From Nitrospirota bacterium (GTDB lineage: Bacteria > Nitrospirota > Nitrospiria > Nitrospirales > UBA8639): DNA of 5,313 nt. The notes beneath the pieces were generated by a model. That model was not told the origin of the DNA. It was given only the letters and a program-made list of their open reading frames with translations, and did not search any database. A program made the position numbers and the translations under genes. Below, piece by piece: positions 1-5,313 of this stretch. The stretch spans positions 1 to 5,313 of the forward strand of contig JAOUNC010000227.1 of the NCBI GenBank assembly GCA_029881175.1, in the 5' to 3' direction. The stretch's first letter is position 1, and every line of letters starts with the position of its first letter.

Positions 1-2
1 AC

Positions 3-68
3 GCATCTCAACGGATTCATGAAACTCTCGTCCCACAGTTAGGGCCCTCTCCCGCTTCAACCCTTTAA
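3..68 (+). CDS. Possible C-terminal fragment of an upstream gene
   Basis: Frame 3 is open from the left edge of the window to a TAA at 66-68, giving 21 residues that end in IHETLVPQLGPSPASTL. The other two + frames stop earlier, at 20-22 and 40-42. The stretch looks like a plausible protein tail (a short helix followed by a Pro/Ser-rich end), and the remaining 81 bases before hemE would then be a normal spacer. The length is too short for recognition or statistics, and a chance open frame is quite possible. The minus strand is also open here (105 down to 1), so the assignment is weak. Confidence 0.25.
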   Translation, partial: ASQRIHETLVPQLGPSPASTL

Positions 69-105
69 GAATTTTTAAAAAGACCCATCCTAGTATGAGA
101 TGCAT

Positions 106-134
106 TTCTCTTTACTTAGTTTCATTTTTATGAT
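106..134 (+). promoter_or_regulatory. Candidate sigma-70-type promoter for hemE
   Basis: TATGAT at 129-134 matches five of six bases of the TATAAT -10 consensus and lies in an AT-rich stretch. At a 17-base spacing the matching -35 (106-111, TTCTCT) is poor. If used, transcription would begin near 141 and leave a leader of about nine bases before the hemE ATG at 150. That would fit the lack of a Shine-Dalgarno sequence there. The call is inference from consensus matching only. Confidence 0.25.
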
Positions 135-149
135 TTGTAGAATGCTTGT

Positions 150-1199
150 ATGAATGATCGTTTTTTAAAGGCCTGTCTTTGCCAGCCCGTCGACTGCACT
201 CCTGTTTGGTTTATGCGACAAGCAGGAAGGTATATGGCCGAATACCAAGCGATTCGTCGCCGACGTTCTATCCTAGAGGTATGTAAAACGCCTGAACTTG
301 CTGCTGAGGTGACGCTTCAACCCATCAATCGGTTTGATTTAGATGCCGCCATTATCTTCGCGGATATCTTACTCCCCTTAGAAGCCATGGGGCTTCACTT
401 AGAATTTGTCGAGGGGAAGGGCCCGGTCATTGATAATCCGATTCGAGGGGAAATGGGTATTGTGGAACTGCGTGCTGTGGATGGTAGCGCATTTGGTTAT
501 GCGGGGGAAGCCATCCGTCAAACGCTCGCAGCCTTAGATAGTCGAGTGCCATTAATCGGGTTTGCAGGTGCCCCCTTCACCTTAGCCAGTTATGCGATTG
601 AGGGGGGCAGTTCCCGCGACTATGCTCGCACGAAACAACTCATGTTTTCGCAACCAACGGTCTGGCATCAACTCATGTCAAAACTCTCTGCGGTGGTTGT
701 GGAATATTTGCGAGTACAAAGTCGAGCAGGAGCCCAAGCCATTCAACTGTTCGATAGTTGGGTTGGCTGTTTAAGCCCGGGGGATTATGAAGAATATGTC
801 TTGCCGCATGTCCAATCCATCTTTTCTGCCTTGCGGGTTGAAGGTGTTCCGCTTATCTATTTTGGTACAGGTACAACAGGCTTACTGACATTGATGCGCA
901 AGGCGGGAAGTGATGTGATGGGCATAGACTGGCGTATTCGCCTGGATGAAGGATGGGCTCTGGTTGGTCATGATATGGGGATTCAAGGCAACCTGGATCC
1001 TATGGTGTTATTTGCCTCGAAAAAGGAAATAGAACGGCGAGTCCAAGACATTATGCAACAAGCCGCTGGACGTCCAGGGCATATTTTTAATTTGGGACAT
1101 GGAATTCTTCCCACAACACCGTTGCATAGTGTTGACGTAGCCATTGAATGTGTGCGTCGTTTTTCGCTGAACACGGACTCTCCCACAACAAGATCCTAG
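150..1199 (+). CDS. hemE: Uroporphyrinogen decarboxylase HemE
   Basis: This cytoplasmic enzyme of tetrapyrrole synthesis removes the four acetate carboxyl groups of uroporphyrinogen III to give coproporphyrinogen III, without a cofactor. At 349 residues it has the usual family length. The first signature PVWFMRQAGRY is at residues 18-28 and carries the substrate-binding arginines R23 and R27. The catalytic aspartate is D72 in FADIL (human D86). The second signature GFAGAPFTLASYAIEGG spans 137-153 with Y148 (human Y164). S203 in QLFDSW and H318 in GHGILPT match human S219 and H339, so all the known active-site residues are present. ATG at 150 is the first possible start, because an in-frame TAG lies at 138-140. 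No clear Shine-Dalgarno sequence precedes it. The next gene, 108 bases on in the same direction, encodes a later enzyme of the same pathway. The identification is secure. Confidence 0.97.
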   Translation: MNDRFLKACLCQPVDCTPVWFMRQAGRYMAEYQAIRRRRSILEVCKTPELAAEVTLQPINRFDLDAAIIFADILLPLEAMGLHLEFVEGKGPVIDNPIRGEMGIVELRAVDGSAFGYAGEAIRQTLAALDSRVPLIGFAGAPFTLASYAIEGGSSRDYARTKQLMFSQPTVWHQLMSKLSAVVVEYLRVQSRAGAQAIQLFDSWVGCLSPGDYEEYVLPHVQSIFSALRVEGVPLIYFGTGTTGLLTLMRKAGSDVMGIDWRIRLDEGWALVGHDMGIQGNLDPMVLFASKKEIERRVQDIMQQAAGRPGHIFNLGHGILPTTPLHSVDVAIECVRRFSLNTDSPTTRS

Positions 1200-1307
1200 A
1201 TTTTTCTCACCCTTGTATCATTCCTCAAGGAAAATACCTCGAACGTCTATTTCCCCTTCCTTCCCCTCAACCAACATTGGCCTTAGCATTTCGGAACCCC
1301 ATAACTG
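1200..1307 (+). other. C-rich, G-poor spacer between hemE and the oxidase gene
   Basis: These 108 bases hold no convincing gene or promoter. They are strongly biased towards C over G and include an unbroken 19-base pyrimidine run at 1250-1268. The only dyad seen is a 4-bp TTCC/GGAA hairpin at 1221-1232, with no T-tract after it, so it is not an intrinsic terminator. Such composition resembles Rho-loading (rut) sites, but that is only a suggestion. Confidence 0.3.
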
Positions 1308-2771
1308 ATGCCTTCCTCCACCTACCATGTCGTCATTATTGGCGGAGGAATCTCCGGGCTGGCTGCCGCGTTTTTTGTGATGGAGGAAGCAGAAAAACAC
1401 CAGCTGGCTCTTCAATGTACGGTTGTAGAACGGGATGCCCGCTGGGGTGGAAAAATCCTGACCAATCGGCAACAAGATCTCCTGATTGAAGGAGGACCGG
1501 ATTCTTTCTTGACATCAAAGCCATGGGCATTGGCCCTGTGCCGAACCTTGGGGCTTGAGGATCAGCTCATTCCAACGAATACAGAGAATAATCACACATT
1601 TTCTTTTTGCCACGGGGCCTTGCGAGAACTGCCTCAAGGTTTATTAGCCTTTCGGCCTCAACGGGTGGATACCCTTGTCTCCAGCGGTTTGTTGTCCTGG
1701 GGAGGTCTGCTGCGGATGGGTGCGGAACGGGTTTGGCCGAAATCATCTGCTCGTTTTTCTGATGAATCATTAGGAAGCTTTTTCCGCCGACGGTTTGGAG
1801 CTGAAGCCTTTGATTACCTTATTGAGCCGTTGGTTGCCGGCATCTACGCTGGAGATGCTGACGAATTGAGTATCGAAGCGACGTTTCCGCGATTTCGAGA
1901 ACTAGAAGCTCAATATGGAAGTGTGATCAAAGGCATGCGTACGGCTCAAGCCACGGCCAAGATCGCCCCCAAGGCTCCAGGTGTCTCGCCTTCATTATTT
2001 ATGACCCTTCGCAACGGACTAGGCCATTTAATTGAGGTTTTGGTCAATACATTAACGGACCGTGGAGTTCAGTTGCTCACCGGTTCGGGATGCCGGGAAG
2101 TTCAGCCTACGGCCTCCAATGATGGGCGATACCAGGTGTCTCTGGACAATCAGGATTTGCTCACAGCTGATGCGGTGGTGCTGACCACCCCAACCTATCA
2201 AACAGCACAAATGATTCGCACCATTCAACCTGAAGTGGCGAATCTTTTGGATATGATTCCCTATACGTCGACTGCCACGATCTCCATGACCTATCCGACA
2301 GAGGCAATTGCAAAGCATATTCGCGGGTTTGGCTTTGTGGTGCCTCGAAAAGAACAACGGGAACTTTTGGCCGCAACATGGACGTCACTCAAGTGGCCGT
2401 ACCGAAGTCAAAAAGGAGAAACCCTGATTCGCTGCTACGTGGGCGGACGAGGTCGCGAGCATATTCTGGAATATGATGATAGGAAAATTGTGGAATCCGT
2501 TCGCCAAGAATTGCAGGGCATCGTTGGGATTACCACTCCTCCTACCTATACGGAAGTTCATCGCTGGATTCGGGGGATGCCTCAATACGTCATCGGCCAT
2601 CAGGCTCGATTGGCCTCAATCAAGGAACTCATGAGGCCTTGGCCCAACCTCCATATGAGCGGGGCCGGGCTCTATGGTATCGGCATTCCTGATTGTATCC
2701 GGGAGGGGAGTCGGGTTGCCGAAAATCTCGCTCAGTCTTTTCTTCAGAATTCCAAGCCAACTGGTCCTTGA
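1308..2771 (+). CDS. hemY: Protoporphyrinogen oxidase, FAD-dependent HemY type
   Basis: This flavoenzyme performs the six-electron oxidation of protoporphyrinogen IX to protoporphyrin IX with oxygen as acceptor. Some family members, mainly Gram-positive, act on coproporphyrinogen III instead. Databases often use the symbol hemG for this family as well. At 487 residues it is full length. The N-terminal Rossmann motif GGGISG (12-17) is followed by E41 in VVERD, expected to bind the FAD ribose, and by GGK at 47-49. EGGPDSF (61-67), EPLVAGIYAGD (173-183) and GFGFVVPRK (340-348) are typical of the family. The C-terminal FAD-contacting stretch GAGLYGIGIPDC lies at 452-463. There is no signal peptide or obvious membrane segment; membrane association is usual in the family. 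ATG 1308 is fixed by an in-frame TAA at 1302-1304. No Shine-Dalgarno sequence is evident. Pairing with hemE supports a heme role, but which of the two substrates it uses cannot be read from the sequence. Confidence 0.93.
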   Translation: MPSSTYHVVIIGGGISGLAAAFFVMEEAEKHQLALQCTVVERDARWGGKILTNRQQDLLIEGGPDSFLTSKPWALALCRTLGLEDQLIPTNTENNHTFSFCHGALRELPQGLLAFRPQRVDTLVSSGLLSWGGLLRMGAERVWPKSSARFSDESLGSFFRRRFGAEAFDYLIEPLVAGIYAGDADELSIEATFPRFRELEAQYGSVIKGMRTAQATAKIAPKAPGVSPSLFMTLRNGLGHLIEVLVNTLTDRGVQLLTGSGCREVQPTASNDGRYQVSLDNQDLLTADAVVLTTPTYQTAQMIRTIQPEVANLLDMIPYTSTATISMTYPTEAIAKHIRGFGFVVPRKEQRELLAATWTSLKWPYRSQKGETLIRCYVGGRGREHILEYDDRKIVESVRQELQGIVGITTPPTYTEVHRWIRGMPQYVIGHQARLASIKELMRPWPNLHMSGAGLYGIGIPDCIREGSRVAENLAQSFLQNSKPTGP

Positions 2772-2821
2772 AAAAAATTGCTTCTCATCCCATCCCATCA
2801 GAACATTTTGAGTGAAAACGC

Positions 2822-3106
2822 ATGAAAGATCTGGCTCGAGTCCATGCCATCGTCAATGGAAAGGTTCAAGGGGTTGGCTTTCGGGCGTTCACTCAGGATC
2901 AGGCCACGCAAAAAGGGATCGTCGGGTGGGTTCGAAACCGAGAGGATGGATCCGTTGAATTAGAAGCGGAAGGCCCACGGGCTATCCTTGATGATTTTCT
3001 CAAGGTTTTGGAACAAGGCCCAGGCCTCTCTCGCGTGGAACACATAACAGTTGACTGGAAAGCTGCAAACAGGCAAACTCAAGGGTTTACCGTTCTGCGA
3101 TCCTGA
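2822..3106 (+). CDS. acyP: Acylphosphatase
   Basis: This small cytoplasmic enzyme hydrolyses acyl phosphates to a carboxylate and phosphate. Its 94 residues are the normal length of the single-domain alpha/beta-sandwich family. Both family signatures are present. VNGKVQGVGFR (11-21) forms the phosphate-binding loop with the catalytic arginine R21. GWVRNREDGSVELEAEG (35-51) contains the catalytic asparagine N39. The ATG at 2822 is preceded by an in-frame TGA at 2813-2815, which excludes a longer protein. The Shine-Dalgarno match is weak (GAG near 2810). It starts 50 bases after the oxidase gene with no terminator between, so it may be read from the same transcript. I know of no functional tie to heme synthesis, and the physiological substrate of bacterial acylphosphatases is generally unclear. 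Confidence 0.95.
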   Translation: MKDLARVHAIVNGKVQGVGFRAFTQDQATQKGIVGWVRNREDGSVELEAEGPRAILDDFLKVLEQGPGLSRVEHITVDWKAANRQTQGFTVLRS

Positions 3107-3191
3107 TTAAACAAAGACAAGACCCTTCATGCAAAAGAGGCATGGCGGTTATTCAAAATGGTCCTGAAGACTTAACAGTTTAGGGCGTAAA

Positions 3192-3707
3192 ATGGATTAC
3201 AAATCATTCATTCGAGAAGTTCCGGATTTTCCCAAAGCCGGTATTTTATTTTATGATATCACCACCTTACTCAAAGATCCGACTTGCTTCCGGTCAATGA
3301 TTGATGACCTGACCCACAAATATGAGGGAGCTGGCATTACCAAAGTTGTTGGCATGGAATCACGAGGGTTTATCCTCGGTGCCCCTTTAGCCTATCAACT
3401 GAATGCGGGGTTTGTGCCTGTTCGAAAGCCTGGGAAATTGCCCGCTGATGTTTTTGAAGTCAAATATCTTTTAGAATATGGATCGAACTCTCTTTCTATT
3501 CATCGAGACGCCATCCAAGAAGGGGAGTCCGTTCTCATTGTTGATGATCTATTGGCGACAGGAGGCACGGCGGCGGCCACGGTCAATTTGATCCGGCAAC
3601 TAGGTGGAGAAATTATTGGAGTGGGATTTTTAGTGGAATTGCTGGGCCTGGATGGTCGAAAGAAACTCGGTGGTTGTGACATCCATTCGTTAATCGCCTA
3701 TGACTAA
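3192..3707 (+). CDS. apt: Adenine phosphoribosyltransferase
   Basis: Apt salvages adenine by joining it to PRPP, giving AMP and pyrophosphate in the cytoplasm. The 171-residue length is typical. The N-terminal IREVPDFPKAGILFYDIT (7-24) is the characteristic adenine-side region. MESRGF (55-60) and VRKPGKLP (77-84) are conserved substrate-loop motifs. LEYG at 94-97 supplies E95 and Y96, which align with human APRT E104 and Y105. VLIVDDLLATGGT (114-126) is the PRPP-binding signature. One small departure is S102, where many relatives have Glu (LEIH in E. coli, LSIH here); it is not the catalytic Glu. A Shine-Dalgarno AGGG at 3182-3185 lies six bases before the ATG, and an in-frame TGA at 3165-3167 limits the start. 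It follows acyP by 85 bases. Confidence 0.96.
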   Translation: MDYKSFIREVPDFPKAGILFYDITTLLKDPTCFRSMIDDLTHKYEGAGITKVVGMESRGFILGAPLAYQLNAGFVPVRKPGKLPADVFEVKYLLEYGSNSLSIHRDAIQEGESVLIVDDLLATGGTAAATVNLIRQLGGEIIGVGFLVELLGLDGRKKLGGCDIHSLIAYD

Positions 3708-3771
3708 TCGGGCGGGATGGTATGTTGTGATCAGTGAAAATGGCTATGATGCCGAATGGGCGAAGGCATGA
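3700..3771 (+). CDS. Candidate 23-residue small ORF overlapping the apt stop
   Basis: An ATG at 3700-3702 overlaps the apt stop codon (ATGACTAA) and opens a frame of 23 codons ending at TGA 3769-3771. The residues GWYVVISENGYDAEWAKA read like real protein, with an alternating beta-strand-like start and an acidic helix-like end, rather than random translation. The ORF has no Shine-Dalgarno sequence of its own, so it could be translated only by coupling to apt. A hairpin begins right at its stop codon. It matches nothing I recognise. It may also be a degraded gene remnant or chance, as 23 codons carry little statistical weight. Confidence 0.22.
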   Translation: MTNRAGWYVVISENGYDAEWAKA

Positions 3772-3788
3772 TCCTCAAGGAGGGTCAT
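3768..3788 (+). terminator. Hairpin downstream of apt, possible weak terminator
   Basis: ATGATCCTC (3768-3776) pairs with GAGGGTCAT (3780-3788), giving nine base pairs including one G-T wobble around an AAG triloop. The following bases are only loosely T-rich (TCGTTAGTTCG), without a proper U-tract, so intrinsic termination would be inefficient. The position between apt and the dksA-like gene suits a partial terminator or an RNA-stabilising end. Confidence 0.35.
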
Positions 3789-3829
3789 TCGTTAGTTCGT
3801 AAACTCCGATTGAGGAAAGGAATGATAGT

Positions 3830-4324
3830 ATGGCGGCAGGATCAGGAAAGAAAGACGCAAAAACCACGACCACCCGTGTGAAAAAAACAACAGCCCCCAC
3901 GGAAGAGGCTCCTCCAAAAGCCCAGAAAAAAAAGGAAATGCCCAAGCGTCATACGGCTCTCAGGCAAATCTTGATTGCCAAACGTGAAGCACTCATTCAA
4001 GAAATCAAACAGCAATTGGGTCAATCCGTTTCTGAAGAGCAACAACGCCGCCTGGAAGCTGCCATGGATAGTGGCGATCAAGCTTTGGTGGATTTAGAGC
4101 GAGAAATGGGTATCTCTCTTCAAGAAATGCGAAACCGTGAGCGTCAACTGATTGACGATGCCTTAGATAGCTTGGAAGAAGGCTCCTATGGTATGTGTGC
4201 GGATTGCGGCGAAGAAATCAGTGAAAAGCGGCTTCATGCCTTACCCTTTGCTCGCTTGTGTGTTGAGTGTCAATCTAAGCGTGAGTTAATGGAAAAAATT
4301 GAGCGATCGGAGCAACGCTCTTAA
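3830..4324 (+). CDS. dksA: DksA/TraR-family RNA polymerase regulator with Lys-rich N-terminal tail
   Basis: DksA proteins bind in the RNA polymerase secondary channel and, with ppGpp, adjust transcription in the stringent response. This protein has 164 residues, about a dozen more than E. coli DksA. Residues 1-40 are a low-complexity tail rich in Lys, Thr, Ala and Pro, probably disordered. Residues 42-115 are charged and helical, matching the coiled coil. Its tip DSGDQA (80-85) keeps D80, D83 and A85 in the DxxDxA pattern that E. coli DksA needs for activity. A C4 zinc finger follows with C123, C126, C144 and C147 (CxxC-x17-CxxC), then a short C-terminal helix. The start is supported by GAGGAAAGGA at 3812-3821, eight bases before the ATG. 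Family membership is certain. Whether it is the main DksA or a paralogue cannot be told from this window. Confidence 0.92.
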   Translation: MAAGSGKKDAKTTTTRVKKTTAPTEEAPPKAQKKKEMPKRHTALRQILIAKREALIQEIKQQLGQSVSEEQQRRLEAAMDSGDQALVDLEREMGISLQEMRNRERQLIDDALDSLEEGSYGMCADCGEEISEKRLHALPFARLCVECQSKRELMEKIERSEQRS

Positions 4325-4418
4325 CTCATTCTCCTTTCTGATTTCAAGCGTATTTTTCACCTTCCTTTCGACAACCGTAGAGGCGATTGGTGTGGCTGGT
4401 TAAATACTGAATCTCCTG

Positions 4419-4517
4419 ATGTTCTCTCGTGTAATTGACGTCATCCACTTATCCACTATTTCACTGAAGTACCATTGGGTTCTCAAGACGAGCAGAACTC
4501 TCACAACACGTTGGTGA
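4419..4517 (+). CDS. Speculative 32-codon upstream ORF before queC
   Basis: An ATG at 4419 opens 32 codons that end at TGA 4515-4517, five bases short of the queC start and inside the hairpin that covers the queC ribosome binding site. No Shine-Dalgarno sequence precedes it and the peptide (MFSRVIDVIHLSTISL...) resembles nothing I know. The only reason to list it is its stop position, which would let terminating ribosomes melt the hairpin. A chance open frame is the more likely explanation. Confidence 0.15.
   Translation: MFSRVIDVIHLSTISLKYHWVLKTSRTLTTRW
4435..4462 (+). promoter_or_regulatory. Weak candidate promoter for queC
   Basis: The 197-base spacer 4325-4521 is the longest in the window and probably contains the queC promoter. 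TTGACG at 4435-4440 matches five of six bases of the -35 consensus. The best -10 at 16 bases is TATTTC (4457-4462), which matches only three of six. An 8-bp palindrome TGACGTCA (4436-4443) overlaps the -35. Nothing else in the spacer looks like a known riboswitch; in particular I see no preQ1 aptamer pattern. Confidence 0.2.
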
Positions 4518-4519
4518 GA
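4499..4519 (+). promoter_or_regulatory. Hairpin enclosing the queC ribosome binding site
   Basis: TCTCAC at 4499-4504 is exactly complementary to GTGAGA at 4514-4519, with a nine-base loop. The loop bases can extend pairing (CAAC/GTTG) if one G is bulged. The 3' arm contains the only Shine-Dalgarno-like element before queC (GGTGAG, 4513-4518), and the ATG follows three bases after the stem. The structure could limit translation of queC. Pairing is seen directly; the regulatory role is inferred. Confidence 0.35.
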
Positions 4520-4521
4520 CC

Positions 4522-5214
4522 ATGTCACAGATTCCTGTTGTGGTGTTGGCAAGTGGCGGATTAGATTCAACGGTCACGGCCGCGATGGCCAAGGCCGAAG
4601 GGTATGCTCTCCATCTGTTGACCATTGATTATGGCCAGCGCCACCAATTTGAAATTGACTGTGCAAAAAATATCGCTACCTGGTTAGACGTTCACGACCA
4701 CAAGATTCTTCAATTAGATCTACGGATATTTGGTGGCTCGGCCTTGACGGATCACATTCCTGTGCCCACAGATCGTTCTCCTCATGAGCGGGGACAGGAG
4801 ATTCCCGTCACGTATGTTCCTGCCAGAAATACAATCTTTTTAAGTTTGGCCTTAGCGTATGCGGAAGTGTTAAACGCCAGGAAAATTTTTTTCGGGGCAA
4901 ATATTCTCGATTATTCTGGCTATCCAGATTGTCGTCCAGAGTTTATCCAAGCCTTTATGGAAGTGGCCAAACAAGGAACGTGCTCAGGGCAAGAGGGGCA
5001 TCCTATTGAAGTCGAGGCCCCATTACTGTACATGACCAAACGTGAGATTATTCAAAAAGGTCATGAACTTCATGTGCCTTTCCACCTGACGAGTAGTTGT
5101 TATCAGCCTGGGCCTGACAATCGTCCTTGTGGACATTGTGATAGTTGTCTTATTCGTCAAGAAGGATTTCAGGAAGCTCAGATGTCCGATCCGGCACAGA
5201 TAAGTGCCGACTGA
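4522..5214 (+). CDS. queC: 7-cyano-7-deazaguanine (preQ0) synthase QueC
   Basis: QueC converts 7-carboxy-7-deazaguanine to preQ0 using ammonia and ATP, the third dedicated step towards queuosine in tRNA. The 230-residue length is normal. The PP-loop ATP-binding motif SGGLDS is at 11-16, followed by the family-typical TIDYGQRH (34-41), VPARN (99-103) and YSGYPDCRPEF (131-141). The zinc site is intact with C193, C203, C206 and C209 in SSCYQPGP...CGHCDSC. ATG 4522 is the first start codon after the in-frame TGA at 4465-4467; its Shine-Dalgarno (GGTGAG) sits in a hairpin. No queD, queE or queF is visible in the window, although they are common neighbours. preQ0 can also feed DNA 7-deazaguanine modification, but nothing here (no dpd genes) points that way. 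Confidence 0.97.
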   Translation: MSQIPVVVLASGGLDSTVTAAMAKAEGYALHLLTIDYGQRHQFEIDCAKNIATWLDVHDHKILQLDLRIFGGSALTDHIPVPTDRSPHERGQEIPVTYVPARNTIFLSLALAYAEVLNARKIFFGANILDYSGYPDCRPEFIQAFMEVAKQGTCSGQEGHPIEVEAPLLYMTKREIIQKGHELHVPFHLTSSCYQPGPDNRPCGHCDSCLIRQEGFQEAQMSDPAQISAD

Positions 5215-5215
5215 T

Positions 5216-5221
5216 GAGGAG
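5216..5221 (+). promoter_or_regulatory. Strong ribosome binding site for the gene after queC
   Basis: GAGGAG lies two bases after the queC stop codon and seven bases before the ATG at 5229. It is the best Shine-Dalgarno match in the window. It decides the start of the next gene and implies that queC and this gene share a transcript. Confidence 0.6.
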
Positions 5222-5228
5222 AAAAGCG

Positions 5229-5313
5229 ATGAATGGTTGGGGAGCAGGGCATATGACTAAAAAAATAATGCCTATCAGCAAAGTGCACACACGAATTTCC
5301 TGTGGTATAACGG
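5229..5313 (+). CDS. 5' end of an unrecognised gene, cut by the window edge
   Basis: The frame is open from ATG 5229 to the window edge, 28 codons, starting 14 bases after queC behind a GAGGAG ribosome binding site. The peptide begins MNGWGAGHMTKKIMPISK and continues VHTRISCGIT. Inner starts exist at 5253 and 5268; the one at 5253 also has a purine-rich stretch (GGGGAG at 5239-5244) before it, so a start at residue 9 (MTKKIMP...) is possible. A queuosine gene would be expected by context, but the beginning does not look like QueD, QueE (no IFxSIQGEG) or QueF as I know them. No function is assigned. Confidence 0.6.
   Translation, partial: MNGWGAGHMTKKIMPISKVHTRISCGIT

Noticed and set aside
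1..105. Minus-strand open frame from an ATG at 105 running off the left edge (35 codons)
   Set aside because: A 35-codon open frame is expected by chance about one time in five, it lacks a good ribosome binding site and the peptide is not recognisable.
97..108. Imperfect palindrome around ATGCAT upstream of hemE
   Set aside because: Short, with a mismatch in each arm, and it does not match an operator I know; likely chance in AT-rich sequence.
2052..2600. Several minus-strand open frames inside the oxidase gene
   Set aside because: They lie opposite a strongly conserved coding sequence and have no recognisable protein features; they are shadows of codon use.
3128..3144. CATGC/GCATG inverted repeat between acyP and apt
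   Set aside because: Only five clean base pairs and no T-tract after it, so it is not supported as a terminator.
4301..4320. GAGCG/CGCTC dyad at the end of the dksA-like gene
   Set aside because: Five base pairs with a ten-base loop inside coding sequence, and the following bases are only loosely T-rich; not convincing as a terminator.
4436..4443. TGACGTCA palindrome upstream of queC
   Set aside because: A single 8-bp palindrome is weak evidence; it resembles a eukaryotic CRE site, which has no meaning here.
5211..5226. CTGATGAG followed by GAAAA, resembling part of a hammerhead ribozyme core
   Set aside because: There is no stem II between the two core boxes and no flanking stems I and III; the sequence is simply the queC stop plus the next ribosome binding site.

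Overview
The window is a stretch of ordinary bacterial chromosome with six well-supported, complete protein genes, all on the + strand, plus a gene beginning at the right edge and possibly the tail of another at the left edge. Composition is moderate (G+C near 50 % by eye). No tRNA, rRNA, CRISPR array, insertion sequence or phage gene was seen. The oxygen-dependent type of protoporphyrinogen oxidase, a DksA protein with a long basic N-terminal tail, and the overall look of the proteins suggest a free-living Gram-negative-type bacterium. A Nitrospirota member such as a marine Nitrospira is my best guess, but that is an impression from protein style and not a computed result.

Layout. Bases 1-149 hold a possible C-terminal fragment and the hemE promoter region. 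hemE (150-1199) and a HemY-type protoporphyrinogen oxidase gene (1308-2771) form a heme-synthesis pair: HemE makes coproporphyrinogen III, and the oxidase acts later on the porphyrinogen. They are followed by acyP (acylphosphatase, 2822-3106), apt (adenine phosphoribosyltransferase, 3192-3707), a dksA-like gene (3830-4324) and queC (7-cyano-7-deazaguanine synthase, 4522-5214). A gene with a strong ribosome binding site starts at 5229 and leaves the window.

How they fit. hemE and the oxidase share a pathway. acyP, apt and the dksA-like gene are unrelated housekeeping genes lying in the same direction with spacers of 50-122 bases, so co-transcription is possible but not shown. apt salvages adenine and dksA acts with ppGpp at RNA polymerase, so both touch purine and stringent physiology, though only loosely. 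queC opens a new unit after a 197-base spacer and is probably co-translated with the next gene.

No undescribed multi-gene system is evident. The points most worth a second look are small: a coding-like 23-codon ORF overlapping the end of apt and running into a hairpin; a hairpin over the queC ribosome binding site, with a 32-codon upstream ORF ending inside it; the Lys/Thr-rich tail on the DksA-like protein; and the unrecognised gene after queC.
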